DNA of 26,712 nt from positions 1 to 26,712 of IMG/VR virus record IMGVR_UViG_3300036399_001884. One strand, 5' to 3'. The notes below the pieces were generated by a model. It was not told the origin of the DNA, ran no database searches, and saw nothing but the letters and a program-made list of their open reading frames with translations. A program made the position numbers and the translations under genes. This document shows positions 1 to 7,142 of the stretch, one piece after another; positions within the stretch are counted from its first letter, which is position 1; every line of letters starts with the position of its first letter. The stretch is from a virus.

Positions 1-1
1 A

Positions 2-943
2 ACAGGGGTTGTTGGTGCAACCGGGGCTGGAGTAGCTGGGGCCACTGGAGCAACAGGGGCTGTTGGTGCAACAGGGGCTGGAGTAGCTGGGGCCACTGGA
101 GCAACAGGGGCTGTTGGTGCAACAGGGGCTGGAGTAGCAGGGGTCACTGGGGCAACAGGCGTTGGAGTAGCTGGGGCCACTGGAGCAACAGGGGCTGTTG
201 GTGCAACAGGGGCTGAAGTAGCAGGGGCCACTGGAGCAACAGGCGTTGGAGTAGCTGGGGCCACTGGAGCAACAGGGGTTGTTGGAGCAACTGGAGCCGG
301 AGTAACCGGGGCGACGGGAGTAGCAGGAACGATTGGAGCAACTGGGGCTGTTGGTGCAACCGGGGTGGGAATAGGCGGGGTCACGGGGGCCACGGGGGCG
401 ACAGGCATTGGAGTAGCTGGGGCTACTGGGGCAACAGGGGCGGGGACAAATGGAGCCACGGGGGCAACTGGCCCCATCGCCGGTTCCACGGGTCAAGTAA
501 TTTACAACAACGCTGGTTCACCTGCTGGAGCCGCGTTGGGAGGCAGCCTCTCAATCAACGCTGGTTCCCTGCAGTTCACCGACACCCTTAAGTTTGTTAT
601 CAGCAACAAAGGCGAAACCGCCACCCCTGCTACCAACTATGTTGAGACGACAGTGCAACGTTCTTGTACTGTGGCGGGTGCTTTTTGGGAGCTTAATCCC
701 ACCGCGCCATCAACCAGTGGCAGCAGTCAGGCGATGTTCTACGCCCGTCGCAGTGGTACTCGAACCAACCTACTCACAGCTAACGCATCTTTACCTGCAA
801 CCACGGGCATATACGTAGACGTTAGTGGCACCCTTGCACCGCCTTTAACTCTCGTCGCCGGGGACACTTTAGGCGTCGACCTAGTTCAGATTGGCACCGG
901 GTCGTCCGGTCACATTTTCACCGCAACCATTCGTTACACCTGA
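2..943 (+). CDS. Collagen-like (Gly-X-Y rich) phage tail-fibre protein, 3' part
   Basis: The reading frame is open from the left edge, so the N-terminus lies outside the window; 313 residues are visible. Residues 1 to about 160 are a low-complexity Gly-Ala-Thr/Gly-Val-Ala repeat encoded by near-identical DNA, with a 51-nt unit repeated at 28-78 and 79-129. The Gly-every-third register is broken once per unit by an extra Gly-Ala, so this is collagen-like rather than perfect collagen. The segment [17 protein letters not shown] resembles the linker common in cyanophage and other phage fibres. The last ~110 residues are a beta-rich globular domain of possible jelly-roll type. Likely role: adsorption fibre on the particle. 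The next gene starts 5 nt downstream, so the two are probably co-transcribed. The fibre role is inferred from repeat type and neighbours. Confidence 0.8.
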   Translation, partial: TGVVGATGAGVAGATGATGAVGATGAGVAGATGATGAVGATGAGVAGVTGATGVGVAGATGATGAVGATGAEVAGATGATGVGVAGATGATGVVGATGAGVTGATGVAGTIGATGAVGATGVGIGGVTGATGATGIGVAGATGATGAGTNGATGATGPIAGSTGQVIYNNAGSPAGAALGGSLSINAGSLQFTDTLKFVISNKGETATPATNYVETTVQRSCTVAGAFWELNPTAPSTSGSSQAMFYARRSGTRTNLLTANASLPATTGIYVDVSGTLAPPLTLVAGDTLGVDLVQIGTGSSGHIFTATIRYT

Positions 944-947
944 TCTC

Positions 948-1613
948 ATGAACACTACTATCAATCCTACGACTGGCGTCGAGTACTTCTCCGACGGCCC
1001 AGATGAAGGCCAGAGCGTTGCCTTATTTGTGAACGTTAGCAATGGGCAAATCAACAACCCTAGCGGGAATCGTTGGCCCACCCTCAGAGGCGAGGTTCAT
1101 GACTTTAATGAGGAGTTTTTTAGGGTAGTTCCATTTTTTGCAGCGCCATTTGACACTGAGTTGCGTTTTGTTGACAGTGAAAATAGCGGTCGAGCTTTAA
1201 ATCCTATTTCCCCGAAACCGCCAGTCGGCCACCCTCAAGGGACGTACGAAGAGACCCGAACGCTTAAGCGACGCAGCAAAGCTGAGCTGAGGGCACTGGC
1301 CAAGGGGTACGCTGATCAAAACAACGCTCAATTGTGGCCTCAGGAGAACGGTTACACCGAAAAGCTAAACTACGCAAAAGAGCAGGTGGCCGCCAATAAT
1401 CTTTTGGATCACTACGTATCCTTAATTGAACGTCATGAAAGGTTGCTTCAAGCGTCTTTTCATAACGACGCACGTCTTGCACAATTATACGCTACAATTG
1501 AAGAAGCAGGAGAGTCCGGTAACATAGACGACTGGCCTTTCAGCAAAATGGCCGGAGTTAACCCTGAAACAGGGGAGACCATTTCGGGTTGGGTTAATGC
1601 AATCGAGCAGTGA
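948..1613 (+). CDS. Unknown protein in tail-fibre cluster
   Basis: This 221-residue protein starts at ATG 948, five nt after the stop of the collagen-like fibre gene. An upstream extension of the frame to 891 would run inside that gene and was not chosen. The first ~60 residues look beta-rich (TTGVEYFSDGPDEGQSVALF). The middle and C-terminus (residues ~105-200) are charged and helical (RRSKAELRALAKGYADQNNA). No enzyme motif is visible. Its place between two fibre genes suggests a particle component, fibre-associated protein or chaperone, but this is inference only. Confidence 0.75.
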   Translation: MNTTINPTTGVEYFSDGPDEGQSVALFVNVSNGQINNPSGNRWPTLRGEVHDFNEEFFRVVPFFAAPFDTELRFVDSENSGRALNPISPKPPVGHPQGTYEETRTLKRRSKAELRALAKGYADQNNAQLWPQENGYTEKLNYAKEQVAANNLLDHYVSLIERHERLLQASFHNDARLAQLYATIEEAGESGNIDDWPFSKMAGVNPETGETISGWVNAIEQ

Positions 1614-2409
1614 TGGAATACGTCTTCCACCCCCTTGGATCACCCCTGCCGATGGAAAACCTAACCGCGAGGTGCGACCAGTGATTACTGTGCAACGGAG
1701 AAGGCCCCCCAGCGGGGGCGGTACCCGCTGGACCCCTACGGTGTTTGGCACGTCTGTGGTTTGGCTCACCGCCGCCGACCCGTCCACTTACACAACGGTG
1801 ACCGCCAGCGCAGTCACCGACTGGCGAGACAAGAGCGGCGGTGGGCGACATGTCACTGCAACTTCTACGCAGCGACCAACCTATGTTGCAAACGGGCTCA
1901 ATAATCGACCCACGATGAATTGGGGAGCCGCGATCAATAACAATAGGATGACCTGGACGGGCGCAGCATTTAACCCGGTCAGAAGCTTTGGTGTTGCTCA
2001 GTGGGAAGGCCCAAATCCGTTTACAGGTTACAGCGGAATACTGTCATTTCCGTTCTCTGGGAATAATGATCTTTTTCTTACGGAGGTCTCAAACCAGTGG
2101 TTTGGGGCGCGTCAGGTCTCCCTAAATGGCAACGATCCCATTACAACCCCGCTGCCCACGATTTCGTCCCCATTTTTGTGGGCGGACAAGGTTACAATGA
2201 ATGCCAACAAAAGCACAATGTGGATAGGGAATGACAGAGCCGAAACCAACCGGGGCTGGCGGGGGAAACTTTCAGAGGTGATAATTACGCTTTTTCTGCC
2301 CACTCTCCAAGATGTTTTGAATATTGAAGGATACCTCGCGCACGAGTGGGGGCTTCAAGCCAATTTGCCCTCCAGTCATCCCTACCGCAATAGCCCGCCT
2401 CTGATCTGA
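1597..2409 (+). CDS. LamG/concanavalin-like phage tail-fibre protein
   Basis: This 270-residue protein overlaps the previous gene by 17 nt if ATG 1597 is used; in-frame GTG codons between about 1672 and 1690 are alternatives. Residues ~38-48 (PSGGGTRWTPT) and ~55-85 (VVWLTAADPSTYT, then WRDKSGGGRHVT) match the usual opening of LamG-like domains at the tips of phage fibres. The end (EGYLAHEWGLQANLPSSHP) matches their typical closing helix and tail. The family is a jelly-roll carbohydrate-binding fold, so host surface binding is the likely role. It is the last gene of the structural block and is followed by a 125 bp promoter-bearing gap. Confidence 0.8.
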   Translation: MQSSSDGIRLPPPWITPADGKPNREVRPVITVQRRRPPSGGGTRWTPTVFGTSVVWLTAADPSTYTTVTASAVTDWRDKSGGGRHVTATSTQRPTYVANGLNNRPTMNWGAAINNNRMTWTGAAFNPVRSFGVAQWEGPNPFTGYSGILSFPFSGNNDLFLTEVSNQWFGARQVSLNGNDPITTPLPTISSPFLWADKVTMNANKSTMWIGNDRAETNRGWRGKLSEVIITLFLPTLQDVLNIEGYLAHEWGLQANLPSSHPYRNSPPLI

Positions 2410-2534
2410 CCCGAGCCCAGATTGCGGCGATCGTCCAGGGGTCGACAAGCGCATAAAACCCTACCCGCCCGTAAATTCTTTACGTCCGCAGGTTTACGCT
2501 ATATTAGTTCTATAGGGGTAACACCATAAATAAA
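2410..2534 (+). promoter_or_regulatory. Intergenic region with probable promoter for the glycosyltransferase
   Basis: The gap holds a candidate -10 TATATT at 2500-2505. A -35 is weaker: TTCTTT at 2476-2481 (18 bp spacing) or TTTACG at 2479-2484 (15 bp). GTAAA at 2471-2475 and TTTAC at 2493-2497 form an inverted repeat flanking the spacer. The right half (TTTACGCTATATTAGTTC) resembles the downstream repeated cassettes, so this may be a diverged member. No SD lies before ATG 2535. Confidence 0.45.
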
Positions 2535-3611
2535 ATGAAACCAACTCTCCACCTCATCGGAATTTTTCACACCCTGCCCACCCAACAATATAGCCACTGC
2601 GCGTTCACCGGAAAGGCTATGCGCTTTCCGAAAATGATGATGGCACAGGGTTACAATGTTATTGAGTATTCCAACTACGGTTCTGAGGCGAACGCCTCTG
2701 AGCATGTGACAATGCTAACGGCAGACGAGTTTGACAGACTATACGGTAACCGTGACAACCGGAGCTTCCACGGAGACAACGCCACAATTGGAACAGAGGG
2801 TCACCGACTATTCGAGTCTCGTTTAATTCCCTCGCTTCATGACCGTGTAAAACCCCGCGACATTATCTGCCACCCCTTCGGCCACGCCCATTCGACCCTA
2901 CTGAGTGAGTTCCCGTCCAACACACACGTTGAAACCGGTATTGGCTACCCTACAACCCTGGTTGGAACGAAAAAAATCTTTGAATCATACGCCTGGATGC
3001 ACTATCACCAAGGGAAAGAGGGACGAAACGGTGAGAACTACGAGTGGGTTATTCCCAATTATTTTGACACAAGCGAGTGGGAACCCTCATTCGAAAGCGG
3101 CGACTATCTCGCGTTCCTGGGAAGAATAACCCCCTTGAAAGGTCTTGACACAATCAAGGCACTCGCAGACTACAGCCCGTGGAAAATCCGCCTAGCTGGC
3201 CAAGGAGACCCAACACCCTGGGAACACCCTAATATTGAGTACGTAGGACCACTTAAGGGCAAAGAACGTAGTACTTTCCTGAGAAACGCACGTGCCTGCT
3301 TAATGCCAACTATTTTTACAGAGCCGTTTGGCGGTTCCGGAGTCGAAGGAATGTTATGCGGTACTCCGTTAGTCTCCGTCGACTACGGTGCTTTCACAGA
3401 GACCGTTATCGAGGGTGTTACCGGGTTTCGGTGCCACACTCTTCAAGATTGGGTGAATGCTTTGCAAAGCGCAGGGAGCCTGGACCGCAAGAGGATATAC
3501 GAGATTTCGGCAGCAAAGTACAGCCTTGACGCGTGCGGAAAGAAGTATGCTCGGATATTCTCCGACTTGGATAGTCTGTGGGATAAAGGTTGGTACACTT
3601 TGAGTGTCTAA
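2535..3611 (+). CDS. Family-4-like (GT-B) glycosyltransferase
   Basis: This 358-residue protein has the length and layout of a GT-B enzyme. Residues 1-180 form the acceptor half. A linker (WVIPNYFDTSEW) leads to the donor half, with YLAFLGRITPLKG (191-203), IRLAGQGDP (218-226) and the EX7E signature EPFGGSGVE (263-271). This continues into MLCGTPLVSVDYGAFTE, the nucleotide-sugar region of the GT4 family. It probably transfers a sugar from a nucleotide donor. Candidate acceptors are phage DNA bases, virion proteins such as the adjacent fibres, or host surface glycans; the sequence does not decide between them. It has its own promoter-like upstream region and lies directly after the fibre genes. 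Confidence 0.85.
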   Translation: MKPTLHLIGIFHTLPTQQYSHCAFTGKAMRFPKMMMAQGYNVIEYSNYGSEANASEHVTMLTADEFDRLYGNRDNRSFHGDNATIGTEGHRLFESRLIPSLHDRVKPRDIICHPFGHAHSTLLSEFPSNTHVETGIGYPTTLVGTKKIFESYAWMHYHQGKEGRNGENYEWVIPNYFDTSEWEPSFESGDYLAFLGRITPLKGLDTIKALADYSPWKIRLAGQGDPTPWEHPNIEYVGPLKGKERSTFLRNARACLMPTIFTEPFGGSGVEGMLCGTPLVSVDYGAFTETVIEGVTGFRCHTLQDWVNALQSAGSLDRKRIYEISAAKYSLDACGKKYARIFSDLDSLWDKGWYTLSV

Positions 3612-3659
3612 AAAGGGGGGCAGAGGGTAAAATAGTCTGTAAGAATCACTCAACCGATA
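3612..3659 (+). promoter_or_regulatory. Putative promoter with GGGTAAAA motif
   Basis: This short gap carries GGGTAAAATAGTC at 3625-3637, with TAAAAT at 3628-3633 as a possible -10. No clear -35 lies upstream. A near copy sits before the next gene (GGGTAAAACTTAGTC, 4321-4335). It may be a second promoter class distinct from the TTGTTT/TATAGT cassette. Confidence 0.35.
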
Positions 3660-4280
3660 ATGGCCATGGACCGAAATCCCTCGTTCGCAAGGGACGAAAA
3701 CTTTGAGAATAACGCAAGAAAAGTAGCAGATATGCTGTGGGAAGCTTCGAGGGGGGACCTTGCTTCTATTCCGAACAGCTACGTTGAGGGCCTCTCCCAC
3801 GACTACTCCGACGGTTCTGTGTCACTCTTGAATCTACTCAACCGTGTCACACTCTCTGAGAAAACCTACGAGGAATTTTCCGAGGTTGTTGAGCGTCTAA
3901 TTTACACTCAGGATTCGGATTGGCCCGCGAAAGACAGCATCCTTGAAGTCCAGGCAGAAAAGCTTCTCCACGACTCTTGCGGCGAGGGTCTCAGCTTCAG
4001 CGAACTCGACTTTGATCTCAGCTTTGCCGAAACGGGCAACATGTCAAACAAGATAGAGCTTTTCCTTAAAAAGGTAATTTCCTCTGTCTACCTCGACGGT
4101 GTGTCAAATGTTACGGACAAAGACGGAAATCCCCCGAACGCAAGTAACAGCTACCTACAGTCCCCCGACGGAAAGTCCTTCTCCGGTAAATTCTTTGACA
4201 ACACGGACTCTGAAAAGCCCAAAAAGTTTGACTTTGAAATAATGAAGGGGTCGAAGGGAGACTGGACAATTAAGTACTGA
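3660..4280 (+). CDS. Hypothetical protein
   Basis: This 206-residue protein is not recognised. It is acidic and looks helical in residues 1-150 (DENFENNARKVADMLWEASR, SEKTYEEFSEVVERLIY). The C-terminal ~50 residues look beta-rich (GKSFSGKFFDNTD, KFDFEIMKGSKGDWTIKY). No transmembrane segment or signal peptide is visible. ATG 3660 is the first start after the GGGTAAAA motif; ATG 3666 is an alternative. It has its own short upstream region and a 71 bp gap to the Dps-like gene. Confidence 0.75.
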   Translation: MAMDRNPSFARDENFENNARKVADMLWEASRGDLASIPNSYVEGLSHDYSDGSVSLLNLLNRVTLSEKTYEEFSEVVERLIYTQDSDWPAKDSILEVQAEKLLHDSCGEGLSFSELDFDLSFAETGNMSNKIELFLKKVISSVYLDGVSNVTDKDGNPPNASNSYLQSPDGKSFSGKFFDNTDSEKPKKFDFEIMKGSKGDWTIKY

Positions 4281-4351
4281 TTTCCTGGGGGTGTGAACCG
4301 TTCCCACCACACAGAAAAGGGGGTAAAACTTAGTCGAGTCACTGGAACACA
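4281..4351 (+). promoter_or_regulatory. Putative promoter with GGGTAAAA motif
   Basis: The gap holds GGGGGTAAAACTTAGTC ending about 20 nt before ATG 4352. It is closely similar to the motif upstream of the 3660 gene. CCACCACACAG precedes it, and no standard -35 is evident. Confidence 0.35.
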
Positions 4352-4789
4352 ATGGAAGAAAATTTCACGGTATATGCAAATAAGACCTTTAAGGCACTTA
4401 ATGACGCGATAATTGTAAGTCGCATGTCGCACTGGAACGTAAGGGGGCCAAACTTCTACGAGTGCCACCTTCTTTTCGAGAGAATTTACACAGACCTTTC
4501 AAAACAAACTGATGGCCTTGTAGAGAGCCTAAGAGCCTTTCAGCACAATCCTGACTTCGCACTCTTCAGCGGCCCTGGAATCTCAATGCAGAACTACGAC
4601 TGCCGCTTCCTGGCCGAACTTTCCCTTGACTTTTTAATGTCCTTGAGCGCCACCCTGGCCCTTTTCTTCGAGTTTGTTGAGGGAATCGATGGAGACCCCC
4701 GCCTAGTCGCACTGTCCAATCGCATTCAGGGCATCTCTGACGCGGTTCTTACGGACCAATACCTCCTTCAAGCTTACCTTGGAATGTGA
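4352..4789 (+). CDS. Dps/ferritin-like protein
   Basis: This 145-residue protein has a Dps-type ferroxidase signature near its N-terminus: SHWNVRGPNFYECHLLFER. Taking His27 as first ligand, the other canonical Dps ligands fall at the expected offsets: His39 (+12), Asp54 (+27) and Glu58 (+31). All four are present, so an active iron-oxidising centre is plausible. Residues 88-110 and 115-145 would supply the third and fourth helices of the bundle, but their sequence is poorly conserved. Dps proteins oxidise Fe(II) with H2O2, store iron and often coat DNA. In a phage it could protect DNA or manage iron during infection, or be a ferritin-like structural protein. Identification is good; the role is inferred. 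Confidence 0.75.
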   Translation: MEENFTVYANKTFKALNDAIIVSRMSHWNVRGPNFYECHLLFERIYTDLSKQTDGLVESLRAFQHNPDFALFSGPGISMQNYDCRFLAELSLDFLMSLSATLALFFEFVEGIDGDPRLVALSNRIQGISDAVLTDQYLLQAYLGM

Positions 4790-4843
4790 GCCTTTACCGG
4801 CGTGTCGCAACGCTAAGCTAGTCCCAGCTACTCGAGAACTATT

Positions 4844-5116
4844 ATGTATCTGGTTGTTCGTGTTGATGGCCGAGTGTGGGATGGCTTCGGATGGAACGTG
4901 AAAGGCAAGAAGTTCTTCACAGTGGCCAGTGCAACCCGCTCTCTGCATGAGAATGGCGAAGGTGTCGAAAAGGCTGAGATTCGGCCTGCAGAGGGAATTC
5001 TGCACGAGTGGGCATCGCCTGCAGTACCATCCAATGAGCGCTGGCTGCACGAACCCTCGGCTTCAGTAGACCTGCAAGCCGCGATGGCCTGGTCCGTCAG
5101 CCATGGCATAAAATGA
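4844..5116 (+). CDS. Hypothetical protein, first of an overlapping small-gene set
   Basis: This 90-residue protein is not recognised. The N-terminus (MYLVVRVDGRVWDGFGWNVK) looks like a beta hairpin. The rest has several Trp and His residues (HEWASPAVPSNERWLHE). Its stop overlaps the next start as ATGA at 5113-5116, implying translational coupling. The gap upstream (4790-4843) contains a weak echo of the repeated promoter (TTTACCGGCGTGTCG) with no convincing -10. Confidence 0.65.
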   Translation: MYLVVRVDGRVWDGFGWNVKGKKFFTVASATRSLHENGEGVEKAEIRPAEGILHEWASPAVPSNERWLHEPSASVDLQAAMAWSVSHGIK

Positions 5117-5301
5117 TTCCACCAAGAAACTTCCCACCAGGTGTCCTAAAGCTGGTTGAAATCGAGGGAAACCAGATAGTGAAGACACATGCAGAGTGGC
5201 CGTCAACTTCTCGGTACAGAAGCAAACTACAAAATATGAGAAATGACCTCCTCATGATTAACCCTAAGTTGGACCTTCAAATTATCGAAAACAATGCTTG
5301 A
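5113..5301 (+). CDS. Hypothetical small protein
   Basis: This 62-residue basic protein starts in the ATGA overlap with the upstream gene and itself overlaps the next gene by 8 nt. It begins MIPPRNFPPGVLKLVEIEGN and has a likely helix in residues 32-50. No family is recognised. The overlaps on both sides place it in a tight operon with the AbrB-like gene. Confidence 0.6.
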   Translation: MIPPRNFPPGVLKLVEIEGNQIVKTHAEWPSTSRYRSKLQNMRNDLLMINPKLDLQIIENNA

Positions 5302-5479
5302 GCACAATAATGATAACCTTACCACGAAACTTTCCTCCGATGACAATGGTGACCTCGTTCTTGACTTCCCTGAAGAGATCCTTCAAGCAGTTGGCTGGTC
5401 AGAAGGAGACACGCTCGGAATCGAGGTGTTCGCCGGACGAATCATTTTCCGAAAGATTGAGCCCGACAGCGATAGCTAA
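5294..5479 (+). CDS. AbrB/SpoVT-like swapped-hairpin protein
   Basis: This 61-residue protein's central part (residues ~18-55) reads as an AbrB-type beta-hairpin swap: LVLDFPEEILQAVGWSEGD, then TLGIEVFAGRIIFRKIE. The pattern 'L.lP.E.L...GW.EGD.L......g.I.l.k' is common in small bacterial and phage proteins. Family members bind DNA as dimers, as antitoxins or transition regulators. No toxin-like partner is obvious beside it; the next ORF has only 27 codons. It could be a phage regulator of the repeated promoters nearby, but that is speculation. Confidence 0.7.
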   Translation: MLEHNNDNLTTKLSSDDNGDLVLDFPEEILQAVGWSEGDTLGIEVFAGRIIFRKIEPDSDS

Positions 5480-5486
5480 GTTGAAC

Positions 5487-5570
5487 ATGGACGTTTTGTT
5501 AAGGCTTTACGAGTGTGAGACTGAGATTTCTCTGCGTGAAGCATCGAGAAACCGCTGCGACGATCTCTGA
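5487..5570 (+). CDS. Very small ORF (27 residues), possible gene
   Basis: ATG 5487 opens a 27-residue ORF (MDVLLRLYECETEISLREAS...) 7 nt after the AbrB-like gene. It could form one amphipathic helix with two Cys. Evidence that it is real is limited to operon position and the absence of any other use for the DNA before the terminator-like hairpin at 5603. Confidence 0.35.
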   Translation: MDVLLRLYECETEISLREASRNRCDDL

Positions 5571-5602
5571 TCACTAGCCCTTGGCTCCTGCGACCTGGAG
5601 GC

Positions 5603-5624
5603 AAGGGGTGGATTCCCCTTTTCT
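5603..5624 (+). terminator. Probable intrinsic terminator ending the 4844-5570 operon
   Basis: AAGGGG (5603-5608) and CCCCTT (5615-5620) form a 6 bp stem with a 6-nt loop, followed by TTCTCT. The left arm coincides with the position of the upstream box of promoter P1, so terminator and promoter elements are fused here. Confidence 0.55.
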
Positions 5625-5627
5625 CTG

Positions 5628-5671
5628 GGGCGGTTTCCCGGCTTGTTTCTGCGGCGCATAACCGCTATAGT
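5628..5671 (+). promoter_or_regulatory. Repeated promoter cassette P1
   Basis: Box GGGCGGTTTCCCGG starts at 5628. The -35 TTGTTT is at 5643-5648 and the -10 TATAGT at 5666-5671, with a 17 bp spacer. An upstream GGGTGG box lies 22 bp to the left at 5606. Spacer symmetry is partial (TGC/GCA). The first start codon, GTG 5695, is 24 nt after the -10. Confidence 0.85.
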
Positions 5672-5694
5672 TACTTCAGTCTACGCAACCGACT

Positions 5695-5877
5695 GTGAAA
5701 AAGTCCACCCTTGACCTCTTTGAGGATAAAGCTCAGAAGGAAGACGAGCTTAAATTTGCACTCTGCGAAGAGTTTGCATCTGAGATGGAATTGCCTGTAG
5801 ACTACGTCTACGCTGAGTTTGTGGACCCCAACACCACCTCTTTACAAGAGGTTAAGTTCGTTCTTGATCGTTTCTAG
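5695..5877 (+). CDS. Small acidic protein, first gene behind P1
   Basis: This 60-residue protein starts at GTG 5695, at the standard distance from the P1 -10. It is acidic and helical (DLFEDKAQKEDELKFALCEE, then FASEMELPVDYVYAEFVD). Family not recognised. It heads an operon of six small genes running to 7142. Confidence 0.6.
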   Translation: MKKSTLDLFEDKAQKEDELKFALCEEFASEMELPVDYVYAEFVDPNTTSLQEVKFVLDRF

Positions 5878-5914
5878 GCTGCTTCGCAACGCTACCCCAA
5901 CCAACTTCCCTGCA

Positions 5915-6040
5915 ATGCCTGACACTTTAGACTTTAGTGGAAACCTTGTGACCTTTTTAGGTCTCATCGGTGTTACATCCACGCTCGTTATCTACGTGGT
6001 GGTATCAAGAGCTTTCTGGTCTTCACCTTTTCGGCGTTAG
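5915..6040 (+). CDS. Small single-pass membrane protein (41 aa)
   Basis: ATG 5915 gives 41 residues with one hydrophobic stretch at ~10-30 (NLVTFLGLIGVTSTLVIYVV) and a basic tail ending PFRR, favouring an in-out topology. A longer frame to 5819 would overlap the previous gene heavily. It is the first of several consecutive tiny membrane proteins. Function unknown. Confidence 0.55.
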   Translation: MPDTLDFSGNLVTFLGLIGVTSTLVIYVVVSRAFWSSPFRR

Positions 6041-6081
6041 CTCTCCGCAGTAACTTCGCAAAGACACACAACCACTCGGCC

Positions 6082-6231
6082 ATGAGACTCAATTATTTCA
6101 ACCTTCTAGCCACTCCCTGCATTGGGGCACTCGGCAGCTTAATGTTCCCACACGCCATTTTCCTGTTTGCCTTTGTTAATGGGTTTTGCGGTGGCACTTT
6201 GTACCCCATTGTTGAGTTTGAGGGGCACTGA
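6082..6231 (+). CDS. Small hydrophobic membrane protein (49 aa)
   Basis: ATG 6082 to TGA 6231 encodes 49 residues that are hydrophobic almost throughout: ATPCIGALGSLMFPHAIFLF and onward, with two Cys. One long or two short membrane segments are likely. It sits in line with neighbouring membrane mini-genes, which supports it as real. Function unknown. Confidence 0.5.
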   Translation: MRLNYFNLLATPCIGALGSLMFPHAIFLFAFVNGFCGGTLYPIVEFEGH

Positions 6232-6272
6232 TACGGCTCCTGTCCCACCTAAACAATCCGCACCCTAAACAA

Positions 6273-6476
6273 ATGTCTTCATCTTCATCTTCCACTTCTG
6301 GCGGTATTTCATTCACCGGAATGCTCCAGATTCTGTTTATCGGTCTAAAGCTAACCGGCTACATTAGCTGGCATTGGTGGCAAGTATTCCTGCCAACTAT
6401 TATCCCCCTAGGTTTAGTTACAATTATCCTTGTCGGTTGGCTAATTGTTGTTCTTGTTAACCAAGTGAACCGTTGA
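6273..6476 (+). CDS. Small two-pass membrane protein (67 aa)
   Basis: After a Ser-rich start (MSSSSSSTSGG) there are two hydrophobic segments, about residues 12-30 and 39-62 (LGLVTIILVGWLIVVLV). ATG 6273 is preceded by CCCTAAACAA, a CA-rich leader without SD. Such small two-helix proteins can be holin- or T-spanin-like, but the number of them here makes a single lysis role unlikely. Function unknown. Confidence 0.6.
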   Translation: MSSSSSSTSGGISFTGMLQILFIGLKLTGYISWHWWQVFLPTIIPLGLVTIILVGWLIVVLVNQVNR

Positions 6477-6546
6477 GGCCCCCTGTAAGACCCGTTTGTA
6501 GCTCATCCACTGGTAACACCCCAACCTTTGTTGCACCCTAAGCAAA

Positions 6547-6714
6547 ATGGCAAGCTTCACCGACGAACGTTACATGGACCTGGCTACGGAAATTTACCTC
6601 CACCTTATCCGGGAGAGTGGACCTCATGCACTTCTTGACTTCGAACTGAGGGAACTAGCGAAAAGGGCAGACGATGCTGCAGCTGCTCTGGCGGATCGAT
6701 TCCTGGAGGAATGA
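6547..6714 (+). CDS. Small helical acidic protein (55 aa)
   Basis: ATG 6547 encodes 55 residues that look like one or two amphipathic helices (DERYMDLATEIYLHLIRE; ELAKRADDAAAALADRFLEE). Leader CCCTAAGCAAA is similar to that of 6273. Its TGA overlaps the next ATG as ATGA at 6711-6714. Function unknown. Confidence 0.6.
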   Translation: MASFTDERYMDLATEIYLHLIRESGPHALLDFELRELAKRADDAAAALADRFLEE

Positions 6715-7142
6715 GCCAACCTTGCATGAAAACATACCAATTTTGGTACGGATCCCCGCACGGTGATGGGTCAGAAGTTTACTACCGGTCCAATCCTCAA
6801 CCGGTGTTCGAGTGCTACTGCGAAGGAATCGACAAAGCAGTGAAACTATTTGAAGCACAAACACAAAAGTCCTTCATGAGGGGGTACAGCATAAGTGTGG
6901 ATTCGGACTTAAGCTTCCCGGAAGTGAACTACTACGATCGCCCGAACTTTGCACCTGTAAAGGGTTTCAGGGGTGTGAGTAGACTACGTTGGAGGTTAAG
7001 CTTTAAGCTATGGTGCGCCTACCGTGAAATTGTACATAGTTGGAGAGCTGGGGCCGGTTTCCCGCCCTTGCTTTATTGGGCAGAAAGCGGTATAGTAGAG
7101 TCAGTTAACCCACCTTTGGCCAACAGCCATGAACACCTCTAA
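6711..7142 (+). CDS. Hypothetical protein whose 3' end contains promoter P2
   Basis: This 143-residue protein is coupled to the upstream gene by ATGA. The start region (KTYQFWYGSPHGDGSEVYY) and FECYCEGIDKAVKLFEAQTQ suggest a small alpha/beta domain in residues ~6-65. Residues ~114-128 are encoded by the P2 cassette, so the last 30 residues may be passenger sequence. It overlaps the next gene by 14 nt. Not recognised. Confidence 0.6.
   Translation: MSQPCMKTYQFWYGSPHGDGSEVYYRSNPQPVFECYCEGIDKAVKLFEAQTQKSFMRGYSISVDSDLSFPEVNYYDRPNFAPVKGFRGVSRLRWRLSFKLWCAYREIVHSWRAGAGFPPLLYWAESGIVESVNPPLANSHEHL
7052..7096 (+). promoter_or_regulatory. Repeated promoter cassette P2 (inside a coding region)
   Basis: Box GGCCGGTTTCCCG is followed by -35 TTGCTT at 7068-7073 and -10 TATAGT at 7091-7096, with a 17 bp spacer. 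It lies wholly inside the 3' end of the 6711-7142 frame. The next start, ATG 7129, is 33 nt past the -10. No upstream second box is visible. Confidence 0.75.

Noticed and set aside
3369-3800. 143-codon minus-strand frame
   Set aside because: It overlaps the glycosyltransferase end and the 3660 gene; Cys/Pro-rich composition is typical of antisense translation.
4793-4830. A further promoter cassette before 4844
   Set aside because: Only TTTACCGGCGTGTCG resembles the cassette; there is no acceptable -10 at 16-17 bp and no spacer palindrome.
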